Counted from the first letter of the stretch, positions 31,471-44,129 are shown. The stretch is 64,000 nt of DNA from Apophysomyces variabilis (GCA_002749535.1 MZZL01000409.1:3929378-3993377); one strand, 5' to 3'. A program made the numbers and translations. Notes: generated by a model not told the origin, from the sequence alone.

Positions 31471-33247
31471 ATGTGCTCATGCAAGAAGCCTCACTGCAGT
31501 TCTTGTTCTCAACTTCCTTCCATTCCTTCATCGGAAGATGTCGTCATGACAGAAGCATCCCCAGTAGCCCATAACATTGTCCGACAATCTAGACGTATCT
31601 CATTCCCTAGAAGCCGTCCTGCAACTTGTTATTCATCGTCAAGACGTACCAAAAGACGTACCTCTCCATCCTCTTCACTTGGCCATTTGACATACCCTTT
31701 TTGTAGCAAACTTGCTATAACTGCAATATCCGTATCCCATAAAACAGAGAATAAAATAGGTAAGACAACACATCATGCAAGTCAAAAACCAATCGTATAC
31801 ATATACAACTTCTTTTATTTAATCTTTGCAGATTTCCTAAGCTGCTTACCTCACGAGTTGGCGTCTTACATAGTAACATTTTTGGATTTACCCACGCTGT
31901 TGGAGATGTCGACCGTATCACGAAGGTGGTATGAGTTTCACAAGATCAATGATGTCTGGAAGAGTTTATATGAGAGTATGAAGTGGAAAATCAAGCCTGT
32001 GTACCCAATAGATTGGCATTATGCATTCAAGCAACACTACCGACTCAAGCAGCGCTGGGCTCACGGCAAGGTTTCGACATGTTATCTTTCTGGACATCAA
32101 GACAGCGTGTACTGTCTTCAGTTCGACTCCAAAAAGCTCGTCACAGGCAGTAGAGATCGAACAATTAAGTTTTGGGATTTGGATACTTATGAGTGCATAC
32201 GGACACTTTATGGCCACGATGCCAGCGTACTTTGCTTACAGTATAATGATGATATTTTAATTTCTGGGTCGTCGGATACGACGCTAATTGTATGGAGCGT
32301 GTCGACATTTGAACCTATCCGAAGATTGACCGTACGCAACAGAGAGAAAAGAGGGAGATCACCAGTTGCTTCCATGGTTATCTGACTTTGAGCGTAGGGG
32401 CACTCTGCGGGCGTACTTGGCGTTTGTTTTGATGATCGGTACATTGTTAGCTGCTCCAAAGATACCACTATTCGGATATGGGATGTCAATTCAGGTGAAC
32501 TGATTCGAGCCATTGTTGCACATCGTGGGCCAGTCAATTCAATCCAACTGCATGGTGACAGGATTGTCTCGGCTTCAGGTGACACAAAGGCCAAGATGTG
32601 GGATGTCAACACAGGTGATTGTATTAGGCAATTCATTGGCCATGAACGTGGATTGGCTTGTGTGCAATATGATGGTAAAACCGTGGTCAGTGGATCGAAT
32701 GACAAGACTATTAAGGTGTGGGATGCAGAGGTGAGTCAGAATTTTTTTTGGATCTGAGATTGGCTGAACTGTTTGCTAGACTGGAAATTGCATACGTGTC
32801 TGTGAAGGTACATAAGTGGTCCGATGAGAGAAAAAAAAAGAGAGAGAGATAAATAGGGAAAGGGGAGGAAACAAGTTTTTAATAAGCTCAGGACACACCG
32901 ATCTTGTGAGGACACTGCACTTTGATGAAGAGTATATTGTGACTGCTAGCTATGATGAGAGTATTCGCGTATGGGATATGGAGTAAGTAAGGGAAGATGC
33001 AAGGGATTCGTGACTTTATCTTAAACTGTTTTACCCTTTCGTAGTAGTGGAAAGTGCTTACTTAACTTTCAATGTGGGCATACCAGTTGGGTGCTCGATG
33101 TCCGTTTTGACAAAACCAAAATTATCAGGTGAATAAGCATGTCCATCCAAAAAAGGCATATTGATAAGAAGACCTAGTGCAAGCCAAGATTCCAGAGTGC
33201 TGGTCATGGATTTTTCAAAGGGTCTGGATACTCGGTATATCATTTAG
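31471..33247 (+). CDS. F-box/WD40-repeat protein (SCF substrate receptor)
   Basis: Predicted SCF ubiquitin-ligase adaptor. Exons: 31471-31759, 31832-32331, 32398-32730, 32780-32807, 32892-32982, 33045-33128, 33178-33247 (464 aa). Order: Cys/Ser/Arg-rich N-terminus starting MCSCKKPHCSSC, F-box (FLSCLPHELASYIVTFLDL ... WKSLYESMKW), then seven WD40 repeats: GHQDSV, GHDASV, GHSAGV, AHRGPV, GHERGL, GHTDLV, GHTSWV. The last repeat ends in VMDF rather than WD. Organisation resembles Cdc4, Met30 and Pof1/Pof11-type receptors; none is matched closely enough to give a name, so the substrate is unknown. Seven blades close one propeller. An upstream exon cannot be ruled out, since the start is judged only from the first ATG in frame. 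Confidence 0.88.
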
Positions 33248-34275
33248 ATGACTTTTTGCTTACTTTGCTCCTTCCTGCCTTGTTCATTGGTCACGATTAC
33301 CAGCCTATTTTAACAGCAGTCAACTAAAAAGTTCTGACAGAGTTTGCTCTTGTTTGATATTTATTTGGCGATCCGCTCCGATGATAACCCTTTTGCTAAG
33401 ACTTGAAATTGTATGGATTGAGCAAATCAAATGGCATATAATTCATCATCAAACGATGATGCTCTCTTTTATTTGGTTGCAAGGCGAGACACTTTTCTCT
33501 TTCTTTCCTAAAGCAAAGCAAGAGAGATATGCACACATTGTTGCACAAAGGCATTTCAGTAGAATGACTCTACCGGTGTTTGAAAACGAAGGTGACCGCG
33601 GAAGCGGAAACAAAAATAGAACAAGCGACCATTGCCATTGTGGGGAAGTATGAACGTCAAGATGGTAGTTTAGGCAACCTGATTTACCTAGGTGACGGGA
33701 ATTTAGAGCCATTTAGTCTCAAGCCGTGTATAAAAATGGCAAAAGGGAGGGAAAGAATTGATCTAAGGACAATGGCTCTATTGTTTGTTTTCTTTTCGAA
33801 ATTGTTCATGGGGAAAAAGGAAAGATGGTACAAAAACCTAATCCGAAACCAACAATTCAAACAGCTTTCGTAAGGTGACACAAGGAAGAAGGACAGTGCG
33901 TGGTTACATTGCATATTCCTTTCGTTTCTTTCCTTTAGTTCTGGTGTGTGTGCGCGGACCATGTGTAATAAATAGAAAGGAAAAAGCGGGTTTACCGCCT
34001 GATCAGCCGAAGCCATTACAAAAAAGTTATCGAACACGGAGAGAATGGTTCGGTATTTGACAGCCGTGCACTTGCATCGTTTTCTAATTCTTTTTCTATA
34101 TTTTGTGCGGACAGGATAAAGAGGAGTTAAGGGACTTCTTTTTTTTTGTCTAGACTATATATTCAATCCTTCCCGGTAACTTCTTCTTCCTTTCTTCCTC
34201 CTCCTCTCATTGTTTGCCGTCTTCTTCCTTTGTCATTCTTTGTTTATTTTTGCCTTTTTATTTCCTAAAGGAACA
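33248..34275. other. region with possible unresolved small gene
   Basis: About 1 kb. On the plus strand three short blocks look coding: 33596-33698 (VTAEAETKIEQATIAIVGKY, then ERQDGSLGNLIYL) following an AAG acceptor, 33875-33916 (VTQGRRTVRGYIA), and 33984-34060, ending LPPDQPKPLQKSYRTRREWFGI then TGA. Together they vaguely recall small CsbD-like stress proteins, but I cannot find a start exon or consistent splice sites. The 3' part serves as promoter of the next gene, with T-rich leader at 34135-34275. Confidence 0.3.
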
Positions 34276-35451
34276 ATGTATCATTCTACACAACAAGATA
34301 TACTTACTCTGTTAACAACTAACGGTGCTTTTACTTGCGATAACCCTCTATCTCGAGAACAACCATTAACGCAGCCTGGCTTATCTCCTTGGGATCCTTT
34401 GGTACTTAATGACATGATGCACCCCTTGCAGTCTACTTCGGGAAGCAGCTCGGCTTCGACGGATAATCATTCAATTCAATACAACAGCCGAGGTAAAAAA
34501 AAAAAATACGAGAAGTAAAATAAGTTAAATCATGAACTAAAACTAACGTTATTTTGAAGATATGCCTATGAATACATCAAGCTTCTTTAATCCAGATCTC
34601 TATGGACGTCGTCATTCCGTTGCCACCATCCAGCAACCACTGGGAGTTATACCAGCACATCCGGTTACAGAGGGTTTCATACATCATAGGGCGTCATTAC
34701 CAAATATCTTCTCTCCTATCGTCCCGTCATCGTCACAATCGTTCCATGCACCTCAATTAACTTGGAAACAAAGCAGCCGTCGTAATAGCCGCAACCACTA
34801 TCAGGACGTTGCTTCAACCAAATCTTCGGCGTCCTCGTCTTCGCCACCTTTGCTATTGGAATTCGTAGATAATGATTCCGAGGATGCGAATAGCAACAGC
34901 AGCAGCTTGCCAGCAGAGGATGACTATCCGATCATCACAGATGCCGACCTCGAAGCAGCGAAAAAAGACCCGAATGCCATCCCACGACGTCAGAAACTGC
35001 GCTTTGACGGGGACGTCTACACGCCCAAATGGGTCCGCTATACCGGTCAATTAAAAGAAGGGTATTGTGATAGCTGTCAGCCAGGAAAATGGCTCCAGCT
35101 TAAAAATAGTGCCTATTGGTATCATAAGCAATTCTATCATGGCATTTCTTCTGTCTCCGGCAGACAGTTTGTCGAACCTTTGGAATGTCGACCGGCGGAT
35201 CACGATGTCATTGAAGGCCTTTGTCACCAATGTCATCAATTCGTGGCCATTTGCAATTCGAAACGAAAAAACAGCGTGCTATGGTATAGACACGCTCATA
35301 AGGTAATGCTTTGATTTTTACCATATATTTGGGTAATATCTCAACTTTCTTACTGCTGTAGTGTCATATCTATGACAAGCCCAAGACAAAGACCATGAAA
35401 AGGTCGGCATCAGCTACGCCAACCACCCATTCCAAAAGGACCAGGCAATAG
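34276..35451 (+). CDS. Rua1-type C-terminal zinc-binding regulator
   Basis: Exons 34276-34492, 34560-35302, 35362-35451 (349 aa). The last ~150 residues match the fungal Rua1 C-terminal domain (formerly DUF4451): PKWVRYTGQLKEGYCDSC, WLQLKNSAYWYHKQFYHGIS, GLCHQCHQFVAIC, and W-Y-R-HAHKCH, where the final Cys-His is created by the last splice. The domain has paired C-x2-C sets and conserved Trp/His, consistent with zinc binding. The first 200 residues are Ser/Pro-rich and probably disordered, with an acidic patch before the domain. Rua1 of a smut fungus activates a glycolipid cluster, and a fission-yeast relative (Meu26) is meiotic; the role here is open. The basic tail KRSASATPTTHSKRTRQ may be a nuclear signal. 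Confidence 0.8.
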
Positions 35452-36446
35452 CATATGGAAACATGAGTCGCTGAGCGACACGCTGTAAATAGGGCGGTTA
35501 TTTAGCATTCAACAAACTACTTATGTCCGGTTGGAACACAAACATGCTCGTTATTTGTCTTTTCTTTCCCTTTCCGTTTTCCCTTTTTTTTTACTGTGTT
35601 TCTTGTTACAAGTGTTTGAAATAGTTCATACAAGTTCAAAATACAGAGTAGCTAGTTTCCCTGTTGCCAGCCAAATATGCAAAAGCGCTACTTTGCTCCT
35701 TGATCCAAGCCGTTTAACATGAAATTTTGACCATGTCACAAAGCTTCTCATATAGGGAAACTGTAACATACTTTGTGGAGCAGAAATAATTACCAGGTAG
35801 CTTAGTAAAACATGTGCGATCTGCGCTGTCCCGATGAGCTGGCAACTTGCCCTGTAGTTAAAGATCGTCGCATAAGTGAACCTAGTCCTAGACAATCAGA
35901 TGATGTGGTGGAACGTTTCCATGGAGTTTGGTTCCCGAGAAGAAGAATTAGGTTTATACACCTTATGCTGGTATATTCGACCATCTAGAACGTATTATAC
36001 GTCATATCTTGGCATTTGTTCCTTCCGTTAATTGATCGAGACAACATTGCGTAACTATGGGTGCACACAAACTGACGTTGCATGTTTCGGTTATACATCT
36101 ATTTCATCTCGCTTTCCCACGTATCATCGCTTCCAAACCGCACGACTCGCTGTATAATTCCTTCTTTCTTCAAGCAAAAACCCAATGTGAAAATCAGAAT
36201 ATGAGAAGCCCAAGATATCATCTTCATCAAGCATCCTTCTGTTTTACTTTATTTAGCTCATTTCTATTATGAGCGTAATGGTCTCATACCTTATCTCATT
36301 GCCATGGAACGAAAAATAGCTACTTCTACAACGTCAATGAATAGCTGCAATGACATGTCATCCCTGAATATCTTATTTCAATTAAGAATCCAATAACACT
36401 GATGTATTTATACGTAATTACATGAGAAGATGAGATGTCACTTTTA
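35452..36446. other. intergenic region, convergent, no gene recognised
   Basis: 995 bp between the convergent Rua1-like gene and POL1. Open frames at 35626-35895 (-) and 36057-36272 (+) show no motif or splice pattern. Confidence 0.4.
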
Positions 36447-39400
36447 TTATGCGTAAGAGATACCGGCCATAAGCTTCCCAATATCAACATGTCGATAGCC
36501 TGATCGTTCGAGATATTGCTCGGCAACAGCCTTAAGATTAGCAAATTCATGATGGTATTTGTTTCCTATGGATTCAACTTGCACTACGCATGTAACGTCA
36601 GATATAGGATAAGGATCTAGACTCAAAACTTACGTGCGTGAGTGGTTCCTTGTGATTTTGCTTTGGCTTTAGCGGCATCGAATATAAAAGTAAAGTACAG
36701 AAGCTGAGTATACAGGTTCTTGTCGGTATACTATAGAATGTTTAGATTTTCAGCATATCCCGGAGAAAAGTCTACCTCTCGTCTCATTGCTCCATGACAC
36801 CCTTCATTCAGACAACGACGGCCGAATACCGACATCATCCGTGTTCGCTGGCCGCATGTGTTGTCATCGCATATCAGCCAGCCATGATAGTATCGTCGAA
36901 TCACTGATCGGATCATTGCGACTAGCTGCATTCGTACCGAGAAGAAATCCATAGTCTTTTGACAGGCATTGCATTGTAGAGTGCACTGTACAGTGGATTC
37001 GTTAATTTCCCGGGTGATACCCTCTATCAGGTTTTCGTCTTGACAATGATTGCATTTCAATATCAGACGATCGACATCCTTGAAACGTTCTTTGTCACTA
37101 ATCTGGGATTCGAGTGTAGTAAACTGGTCCTGATCATCGGGATTCGAGCGTATGCCAGAGCTGTATTTGTTAGGGTCCAAGCCTGAATATCTACAGTTAT
37201 TATACACCCTTTTATGACTATAGACTTGATTTACCGAGACATTCAGCTATCCTTGCAGGATCTGTTCCATCCATTGGGGAACATAATCGTGCAACAGGAG
37301 GGTGGACTTGCTGGTTAAGATACCACTCAATATCTATCAAAACCTTTAGCCTTTAAACTGCTGATATATCCTACAGGATTACCTAGCTGCATGGTTCCAC
37401 GCTTCACATCATCTGGATGGAAAGCCTTTTCTGCAAATCCTGTTTTGGCTCCATTTGGTATATGGTCTACTTGGCAGATAACATAAGGAATGGTGTCCCC
37501 TGCTCGTACGTTTTGACCAGATTTCCTCATACGTATAGCAACTTGCACATGAGGTTGGTTCTTGGCATCTGCATACTCTTCAGGCTTTTTCGTTAATTGC
37601 TACATACGATGCTTAAGTACAGAACAATTCTAAATCCTCTTCATGCTTCCCCACCTTATTAATGACATACTGCTCCAACTTCACATCACCACGCCGGATT
37701 TCTTCACCAGTTTCCCGTAGATATTTGTGAATTTCTTCAATGACCTCATCTCGTTCCTTATCCGACAAAATTAACTTCAATACATGCCTATGCGTTATAA
37801 GTCAGGAGCCCGAAGATGCGCTTTTTACATACATCGATACATCATGAGAAAGGTCGCACCAGTCTCTTCGCACCAGATCAAGACCTTTGGTTTCCACCGT
37901 CTCGATCAAGTTACCGTTGGGTGCTTCTTCCACCAAAAGAGCTGCATATTTTTTCTTTTTTAACAGAAGCATATGCTTGAAAAATCCATCAATGTCGATT
38001 TCCAGTAGTTTGTATCTTTCGTTGACTTGTTTCTTAAGCTCTAAACCCATTTCCTTCACTTTCTTTATGTCGTCTTGATTGGTATACACCATAATGGAAT
38101 CAGTATCACCATAAATGACGTTTAGATCCATGCTTCCAGCCAGCTCTACTGTATTCTGCAAAATTTCACGACCTTTGTGTGTAATCAACATAGCCAATGG
38201 CTTCGCATAAAATCGCGAATGCGAAAATCCAAGACAGCCGTACATACTATTGGCTGTCAGTTTCAGCGCTTTTTGCCGGATATCGTACTAGGTGATGTAA
38301 AACCATGAGCACATTAAATTGTCAAGAATAATACCTCTTTTTACCTGCATCATTTGTGCTTCACTTAGTTTAGGATCCTTCATAAGGCCTTTTACTTGTC
38401 TTCTGCGATCGACTAACGCTTTGAGAAGTCGTGGCAGTAAGCCCTGTTCCTTGTCTTGGCCAGGCACGTCAGGTACCTTCTCGTCAGGAGTACCCTAGTT
38501 ACGGCTATTAGCTTACTTTTGGTTCAGCTTAAAGTTTAACGCACTTCGGCCTCATCTGCGACCAGGTTATGCCTTTCTACTGTTGTAAAACAGACATTGT
38601 ATTCCTGAATAATCGATGGATACAAACTGTTGAAATCCAGCAACAGTACATATTTATCGTAAAATCCTTTCTTAGGCTCCAGAACCAGACCACCAGCGTA
38701 AGCAGGCTTTCGCCGGGATGATCCAGCCTTTCTAGGGCGCAGCTGCTCCGCATCTATTATTTATTGCTTAGAATCTTCGCTAATACATAATGCAGGTTAC
38801 CTTCATCTTGGTCAAACTCCACCGCTTCAATCACGGCAGCACGACCCTTGGTGGGGAATGATTTATCAGGACATATAAACTTCTGTCGGTGAAATTCATG
38901 CAATAGAAGAAATTCGTTTCTTTCTGCCCTCGCGCCAGTCATTGTTCTCGACCTTTTCAATGGTATCTTTAATTTAAAACTAGTTACACTCAGTTAGCAC
39001 ATACCATAGATTACCGGCCAGATTAGTGAGTTGACGAGTTAATGGTAAAATTTGCAGTTTAAACATAAGAGCCATCGCTAAATAGGCATCAAATGCGCAG
39101 TGCTTCACAAGATGAACGAGAGAGCGAGCCTCATTATATTGTTCTGCTGTCTTGGAAAAGTCAATATCTTCACGGTTGATCTTCAGCTGGGATTGTGCCA
39201 AATCTGTCATACGATAAGACTTGCTCCGGATAAGATCCTTAGCAGCTAGATAGGTGTCGCACACTAATCGACCGCTCATGATCATCCGCTCCTGGTATGT
39301 AGAATCTCCAGAGCCACCAGCACCTGCCTGAAGCTTAGGCCAACTGGTAAAGATAATCAAGTTAAATTTGATATTCATGACTATGTTCTACTTACTTCTT

Positions 39401-41784
39401 TCTTTTTAATCTTCCCAATTTGTGCCAGTTTTGTGTGTTAAGTGCTTTCATGCGATGAAGTAACACATCCAAATCAAAACCAGCAAAATTATGTCCTACA
39501 ATTACATCGGGGTCACAAGTATGCATCTTCGCTAAATCGTAAATGTGCCGTTAGGATAAAGGGTACTTCGAAAAGTTATGTTACCAATAAGGAAATTTAA
39601 CAGCGAAGATTCTGTTCTCTCAACATGGATTGCAAATCCATTTTGCTGCCTTTCTTTTGCAACAGCATCGTTAAATCCAGCTGGGTACGGGACATCAGTC
39701 AGTTGGCGGACAACAGTAAATCTTGTTTTTGCTTGCTCTTCCACTGGAGTTGGTTGGTCAATTTGAACTAGGCCATAATTGCGTCAGTACAAGCCATTCA
39801 ATCAAAGTAAGCCTTTAGAACAATACCTTGGTTACAAACCATCGCGCTAGCAGCGATGATTTCGTTCGTATTTTTCTGACTATTCATAACTGTACGTAAA
39901 CTGAGGGACATGACTACGAGAGGCGGTATGGACGAGGGAGGGTTCTGAAGAGGATTGCATAATTTTGGATCTTCAACTGAGATCTGCACCTTGCACCACG
40001 TTTCCTTTAAAATCCAAACGTTAACGATCCCATGTCTGTTATATATGTCTCGGATACATACATTGGTGTTGCTAAAAGTTGCATCTCGAATTTCCAACCA
40101 GCACGGTCCCATAATTTTACGCTTAACCAAGAAATGCTCGAGAGGTCCAGTGTTTGTGCCAAATACTCGGCTAAAAGTCGAACCCTTGATATCAGCCGGG
40201 AAAGGAGGTTCTAGTACCATATAGTTACATATCAATGTCTATTGTAGTTTTACAAATAGCTTACGTTCATAATCGTATACGACCTTGAGATATTCTGCTT
40301 CAGCAGGTACGTCCGGTAATTCGAACGCATATTTTCTCGTTACGCTTTTAGATCCCCATTTGCGCACACCGAGTTTCGAGCATAAGCCGGAAATTTCGGA
40401 ATAGACATCACCAATTTCCACTTCTTCCTCAGTAGGGTTTCCGCTAGCTTTTTAATTGAAGTCAGTAAATAGAAATAGTTCGTATCTCCCTACCATCCAA
40501 CTTGAATTGCCGAGGTAATACAAAAATGTTGCGCTCAATGTTCTTCACAACAACACAGCAACTGACAAAACGACGCGATGACTTTTTAAGAACCTGAGGA
40601 CTTCATTAAATACAAACTTTTGCCAGTTTATTGCATTGTTTCCTTACCTTTCCAAAAATATACAGGTAACCCTTTTCTCGGCGCTCAAACATATCGTACC
40701 ACCACATGCGCAAACTACCATCATCTTCCAGGACGTCCATATTTCCCTGGTTATCCTGATGAACGCTCTTTTGTTCCTGTTCTGAAATTTTTGAACTCTC
40801 CAAATCATCTCGTAGAATATCGTTCCAGCTTTCTTCAGCCATCAGCGTAGCCTGTATGTCCATTTCTTCCTCATGTTTGGTTACTGTTTCCGGCTCATCC
40901 ATCACAACGTCATCCATCTCCGGCTCAGGAATATCAAAGTCACTGGAATCTTTAGGTAGAACTTCTTCATTCATTACTTCAGTAACGGTATTGACCTTCG
41001 CTTCTTTTGCTGCAACATCCACAGGCACTGTAGGTTCGTGACGCTTTTCGGTGAATGTTGACGTTGGACGCTTTGCAAACGCTACACTCTTGTATCCTAC
41101 TTTATCTCCATATGAACGCATGGGGGAAGGCCGGCTTTTCACCTGGGCTTTGGTCGATAATTCGGTTACTGGGTCGCTTTCGAGACTAGAAAGTAAGTTG
41201 GCCATAAAGTCCTGGTCCTCTGCTGTATTCAACTTATGACCTTAAGTTAATATACGACTGTATCCCCTTGTGCCACACTTACAGATGACGATGGGTTAGG
41301 TTTCTTATCCATCGTAGATTTGCGGAAGAACTGATTGATCTGATTCTCTGGCTTCGCTTGCTTAGTCTTTTTGTCCTTACGCTTTCGTTTACCTATAAAA
41401 TACTTAGAGATACCTATATAGAAAGAGAGACACACATACCATGACGGGTTATTTCTTGTTCTTCATATTCGCCTGAAAAAGCTTGCTCATCGTTGTAGCC
41501 ATTGTCAATATACCCGGCATTGTCGTCGTCCTCGACAAAATTCTCGTCATCGTTTATTGCATGATAGTCCTCCTCATCGATTTCTTTATAAATTTCTTGT
41601 TCTTCTTCCTACGATTAAAATGATGCATTAGGTGACAGTGTCCGTGTGTCAATGTTGTCGGAACCTCGTAGAGAGCTGCTCGGTTTCTGTTCCTTTTAGC
41701 TTCTCTTAAGAGTTTGAATTTGTCGGTCTTATTTGCTTTATCCTGAGGGCGTGTTCGGCGACCAGTCGATGTGTTTGAGGACAT
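36447..41784 (-). CDS. POL1: DNA polymerase alpha catalytic subunit
   Basis: B-family polymerase that extends RNA primers made by primase at origins and on the lagging strand. Twenty exons: 41784-41665, 41608-41440, 41392-41283, 41232-40648, 40593-40494, 40447-40265, 40210-39827, 39767-39585, 39531-39396, 39343-39005, 38952-38801, 38753-38545, 38494-38345, 38287-37833, 37787-37655, 37599-37383, 37333-37235, 37182-36776, 36730-36634, 36583-36447. All are in phase: 1454 aa (yeast 1468, human 1462). Marks: FMANLL N-domain, [11 protein letters not shown], inactive-exonuclease block [17 protein letters not shown], motif [15 protein letters not shown], motif [14 protein letters not shown], motif [11 protein letters not shown], and two C-terminal Cys modules (KCNHC...CNAC; CDDNTC...CLNEGC). 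The first intron has an atypical GTTCCG donor, and the exon-4 acceptor (CATAAG) is chosen only by frame. Confidence 0.95.
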
Positions 41785-42002
41785 GGCGTTTGAAGGGATC
41801 CGTAAAGGAAAAAACAAATCGGAATGGGTGTCCTGAATGGATATGGCGGGGAAAACGCGGTTCTTGATTTTTGGGACGCGTTCCTTCCCAAAAAAGAGCA
41901 AGCGGGCGCCCTGAAACAGGACGCCGCATCAAAATGGGCCAAGCCACCAAGTGAAGATCTCGTCTTTGCCGTCGAATCAGGAAATTCTAAGTCTTAGCCA
42001 GT
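41785..42002. promoter_or_regulatory. shared divergent promoter POL1 / GPATCH4-like
   Basis: The two start codons are 218 bp apart on opposite strands, so both promoters overlap. It holds one perfect MCB element, ACGCGT, at 41876-41881, 92 bp upstream of the POL1 ATG, and a nearby GCGGGGAAAACGCGG block at about 41846-41860 that has MCB/E2F-like parts. In yeast, POL1 is driven at G1/S by MCB sites; use of the same element here is inference. Confidence 0.6.
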
Positions 42003-43105
42003 ATGGATGCATGGAAAGGATCGTTTGCACATTCGCAGCTTGAGAAATACGGCTGGTCCAAGTAAAGTATATCTTTACATATTAGTGTATCTGTGGATAT
42101 TGATCCTATTGAACAGAGGCGATGGCTTGGGCAAAAATAAAGATGGCAACACAAAGCATATTGCAGTGACCGTAAAGAACGATACGAAAGGCTTGGGCGT
42201 AAACCAAGATCAATGGGAGTTTGCATGGTGGGATCACTTGTATAACAAGAGCGCCAATGCCGTTGTTGTCGAGAAAGATGAGGAAAAGGGGCAGGTAATA
42301 TTACTTGGTTATGACTGAACAATTGTCACTAATACAATGTAGATCAAAGTTGCGACAAAGAAGAAAGCTAAAGAACGACGATCTAAAACCGGTATAATCA
42401 GCACTCATCGTCCCGTTGGGAAGCGAGTGGAGTCAAACGATGCACAAACCGGCACCATGGCCGCCATGGCTGAAGAACGAAATATGATGGACAGTGTGGA
42501 GGAAGTACAGATCAGTATGGCCCAGAAGATTTCAAGCATGATGCTATATAGTGGATTTGTCAAAAGCTCTTCTGGATCAACGGCAGCGTAAGTAATCTAT
42601 TGGAGTTAGTGATGGATAACTGATTATGAAACATTGAAGATCAAGCCCATCAACACCAGCTGCTACATCTTCTACCCCATCTGAGAGTGACTCTGAAGAC
42701 GAGGAACTCAAAGATTATTCGATCAAAATAACAGACGCCGAGTTGTTTGCTGCATGCGAAGGTCGGACAGCAAGAAAAGGTGGTCGTGGTCTGGTGGAGC
42801 AGAAGGGAAAATACGCTCGAGTAATGAAGGACTATCTGCGCGATGATCAAAGTGACGAGGAACCGGACAAAAAAAAGAAACGATCGCGGTTAGATGATGA
42901 CGAAGATGAACAATCGGCTAAGCAGCTGAAGAAGGCCAAAAAGGAAAAGAAAGAGAAAAAGGCGAAGAAAGAAAAGAAAGACAAAAAGGACGACGAAGAG
43001 AAAAAGTCGAAGAAGGATATGAAAGAGAAAAAGGCAAAGAAAGAGAAGAAAGACAAAAAGGACAAGAAAGAGAAGAAGAAGAAAGCCAAGAAGAATGCAG
43101 ATTAA
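42003..43105 (+). CDS. G-patch nucleolar protein (GPATCH4-like)
   Basis: Exons 42003-42061, 42117-42294, 42343-42587, 42640-43105 (315 aa). The G-patch starts at residue 8 and is split by the first intron: FAHSQLEKYGWSKGDGLGKNKDG, read across the splice, then KHIAVTVKNDTKGLG and WWDHLYNKSA. The later block ITDAELFAACEGRTARKGGRG is characteristic of GPATCH4 (ACEGRTAHK), not of Pxr1/PinX1. The tail is a long KKEKK/KKDKK low-complexity run typical of nucleolar proteins. G-patch proteins activate DEAH-box helicases; GPATCH4 relatives act with DHX15 on RNA modification and ribosome synthesis. The acceptor of the last exon could also be 42645 (two residues fewer). Convergent with the next gene, with 148 bp between the stops. 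Confidence 0.88.
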
Positions 43106-43253
43106 CCAAGCAAACGATACACTATAGATAATCACCCATCATCCTTTCCATGACCAGCCCTATACATTACATGTTTTCCATCTTTGTTTTTTTTTGTTTG
43201 TTCCTGTACATGCAGATCTATGATCATTATTAAAAATGGATTTAAGCGCACTA

Positions 43254-44129
43254 TTATCGACCGCGATAATGGTGATGCCTACAGACAATCATTCGCCAAA
43301 GGATGAAAACCCCAAATACAACAGCGATAACAATCCCGCCATAGAAGAAGGCATCGTGAACTACCGGGTTACAAAGAGGACTACATTGCCCTATACTGGA
43401 CAGTTCGTTGCACTGATTTGCACATGGATAGTCCATGACTTTCGATACAATGATCAAGGCGATACCTCCTGAGACAAACGCGATAGAAATGATAAAGCAG
43501 ACACAGGAACAGCAACTGAGCGCTGGATAACAATGACATAGATCATTACTCTTCCATAGTGGTGGTGCTGGTGGTGGCAAAGGAGGGTGTAATGGTGGCA
43601 TAACTTGTGGTGTCCGCCTAACAAAGATTGGTTTGGCAGAACTAGGCCCATTGAATGGTGAAGGAAACATTGGCACTCCGCCAGCATGTGGTATCAAAGG
43701 AACCATTGCTCGACCTTGTATGCTTGTTCTGCTTTGCCCGAAGGATGGAGTTACGATCAAGTTTCTCATCGTTGGACTTATTTGTCTATCAATCTCTGAT
43801 ATGGTTTGAATGTGATTAGCTTCGGACATCACTCCTTCTCTTCCCTCTCTTTCTGCTTCTGCCTCGCGATAGGCGTCTAACGGAATGGCATGCGGATCAC
43901 AGTACTCCCCTATATTGCCTGCGTTGTAGGAGCGGACCTGAGATACGGGAATGGGCAAATAACTACTACTACTACTACTTGATGGGTTGGCATCCCGGCG
44001 GCCTTCGTTCGTTTGTCGGCCGTTGCGATCAGCTTGTTCGTTTCGTAGGGGTGGCGGGGTCGGATATTGTCCGGCATAAGGATCCGCTGCCGTTTGACAT
44101 GACTCGGTCGGGCACATTGATTGGGACAT
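43254..44129 (-). CDS. two-TM cysteine-rich membrane protein, function unknown
   Basis: Single exon, 291 aa, no family recognised. The first ~190 residues are a Pro/Ser/Tyr-rich cytosolic-looking region with Ser run and PLHPPLPPPAPP, a likely SH3/WW ligand. Then a Cys cluster (CHCYPALSCCSCVC, possible palmitoylation) abuts TM1 (FIISIAFVSGGIALIIV). A 25-residue loop with four Cys (CANQC...CSPLC) likely faces outside and forms disulfides. TM2 (FFYGGIVIAVVFGVFILW) leads to a short basic HHHYRGR end. The shape is that of a small fungal plasma-membrane adaptor, but that is only an analogy. Stop codon at 43254; plus-strand overlap frames are shadows. Confidence 0.65.
   Translation of the reverse strand: MSQSMCPTESCQTAADPYAGQYPTPPPLRNEQADRNGRQTNEGRRDANPSSSSSSSYLPIPVSQVRSYNAGNIGEYCDPHAIPLDAYREAEAEREGREGVMSEANHIQTISEIDRQISPTMRNLIVTPSFGQSRTSIQGRAMVPLIPHAGGVPMFPSPFNGPSSAKPIFVRRTPQVMPPLHPPLPPPAPPLWKSNDLCHCYPALSCCSCVCFIISIAFVSGGIALIIVSKVMDYPCANQCNELSSIGQCSPLCNPVVHDAFFYGGIVIAVVFGVFILWRMIVCRHHHYRGR

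Noticed and set aside
42847..43135. Long minus-strand Phe/Ser-rich frames opposite the GPATCH4-like tail
   Set aside because: They are the antisense of a Lys/Glu low-complexity tail and carry no signals.
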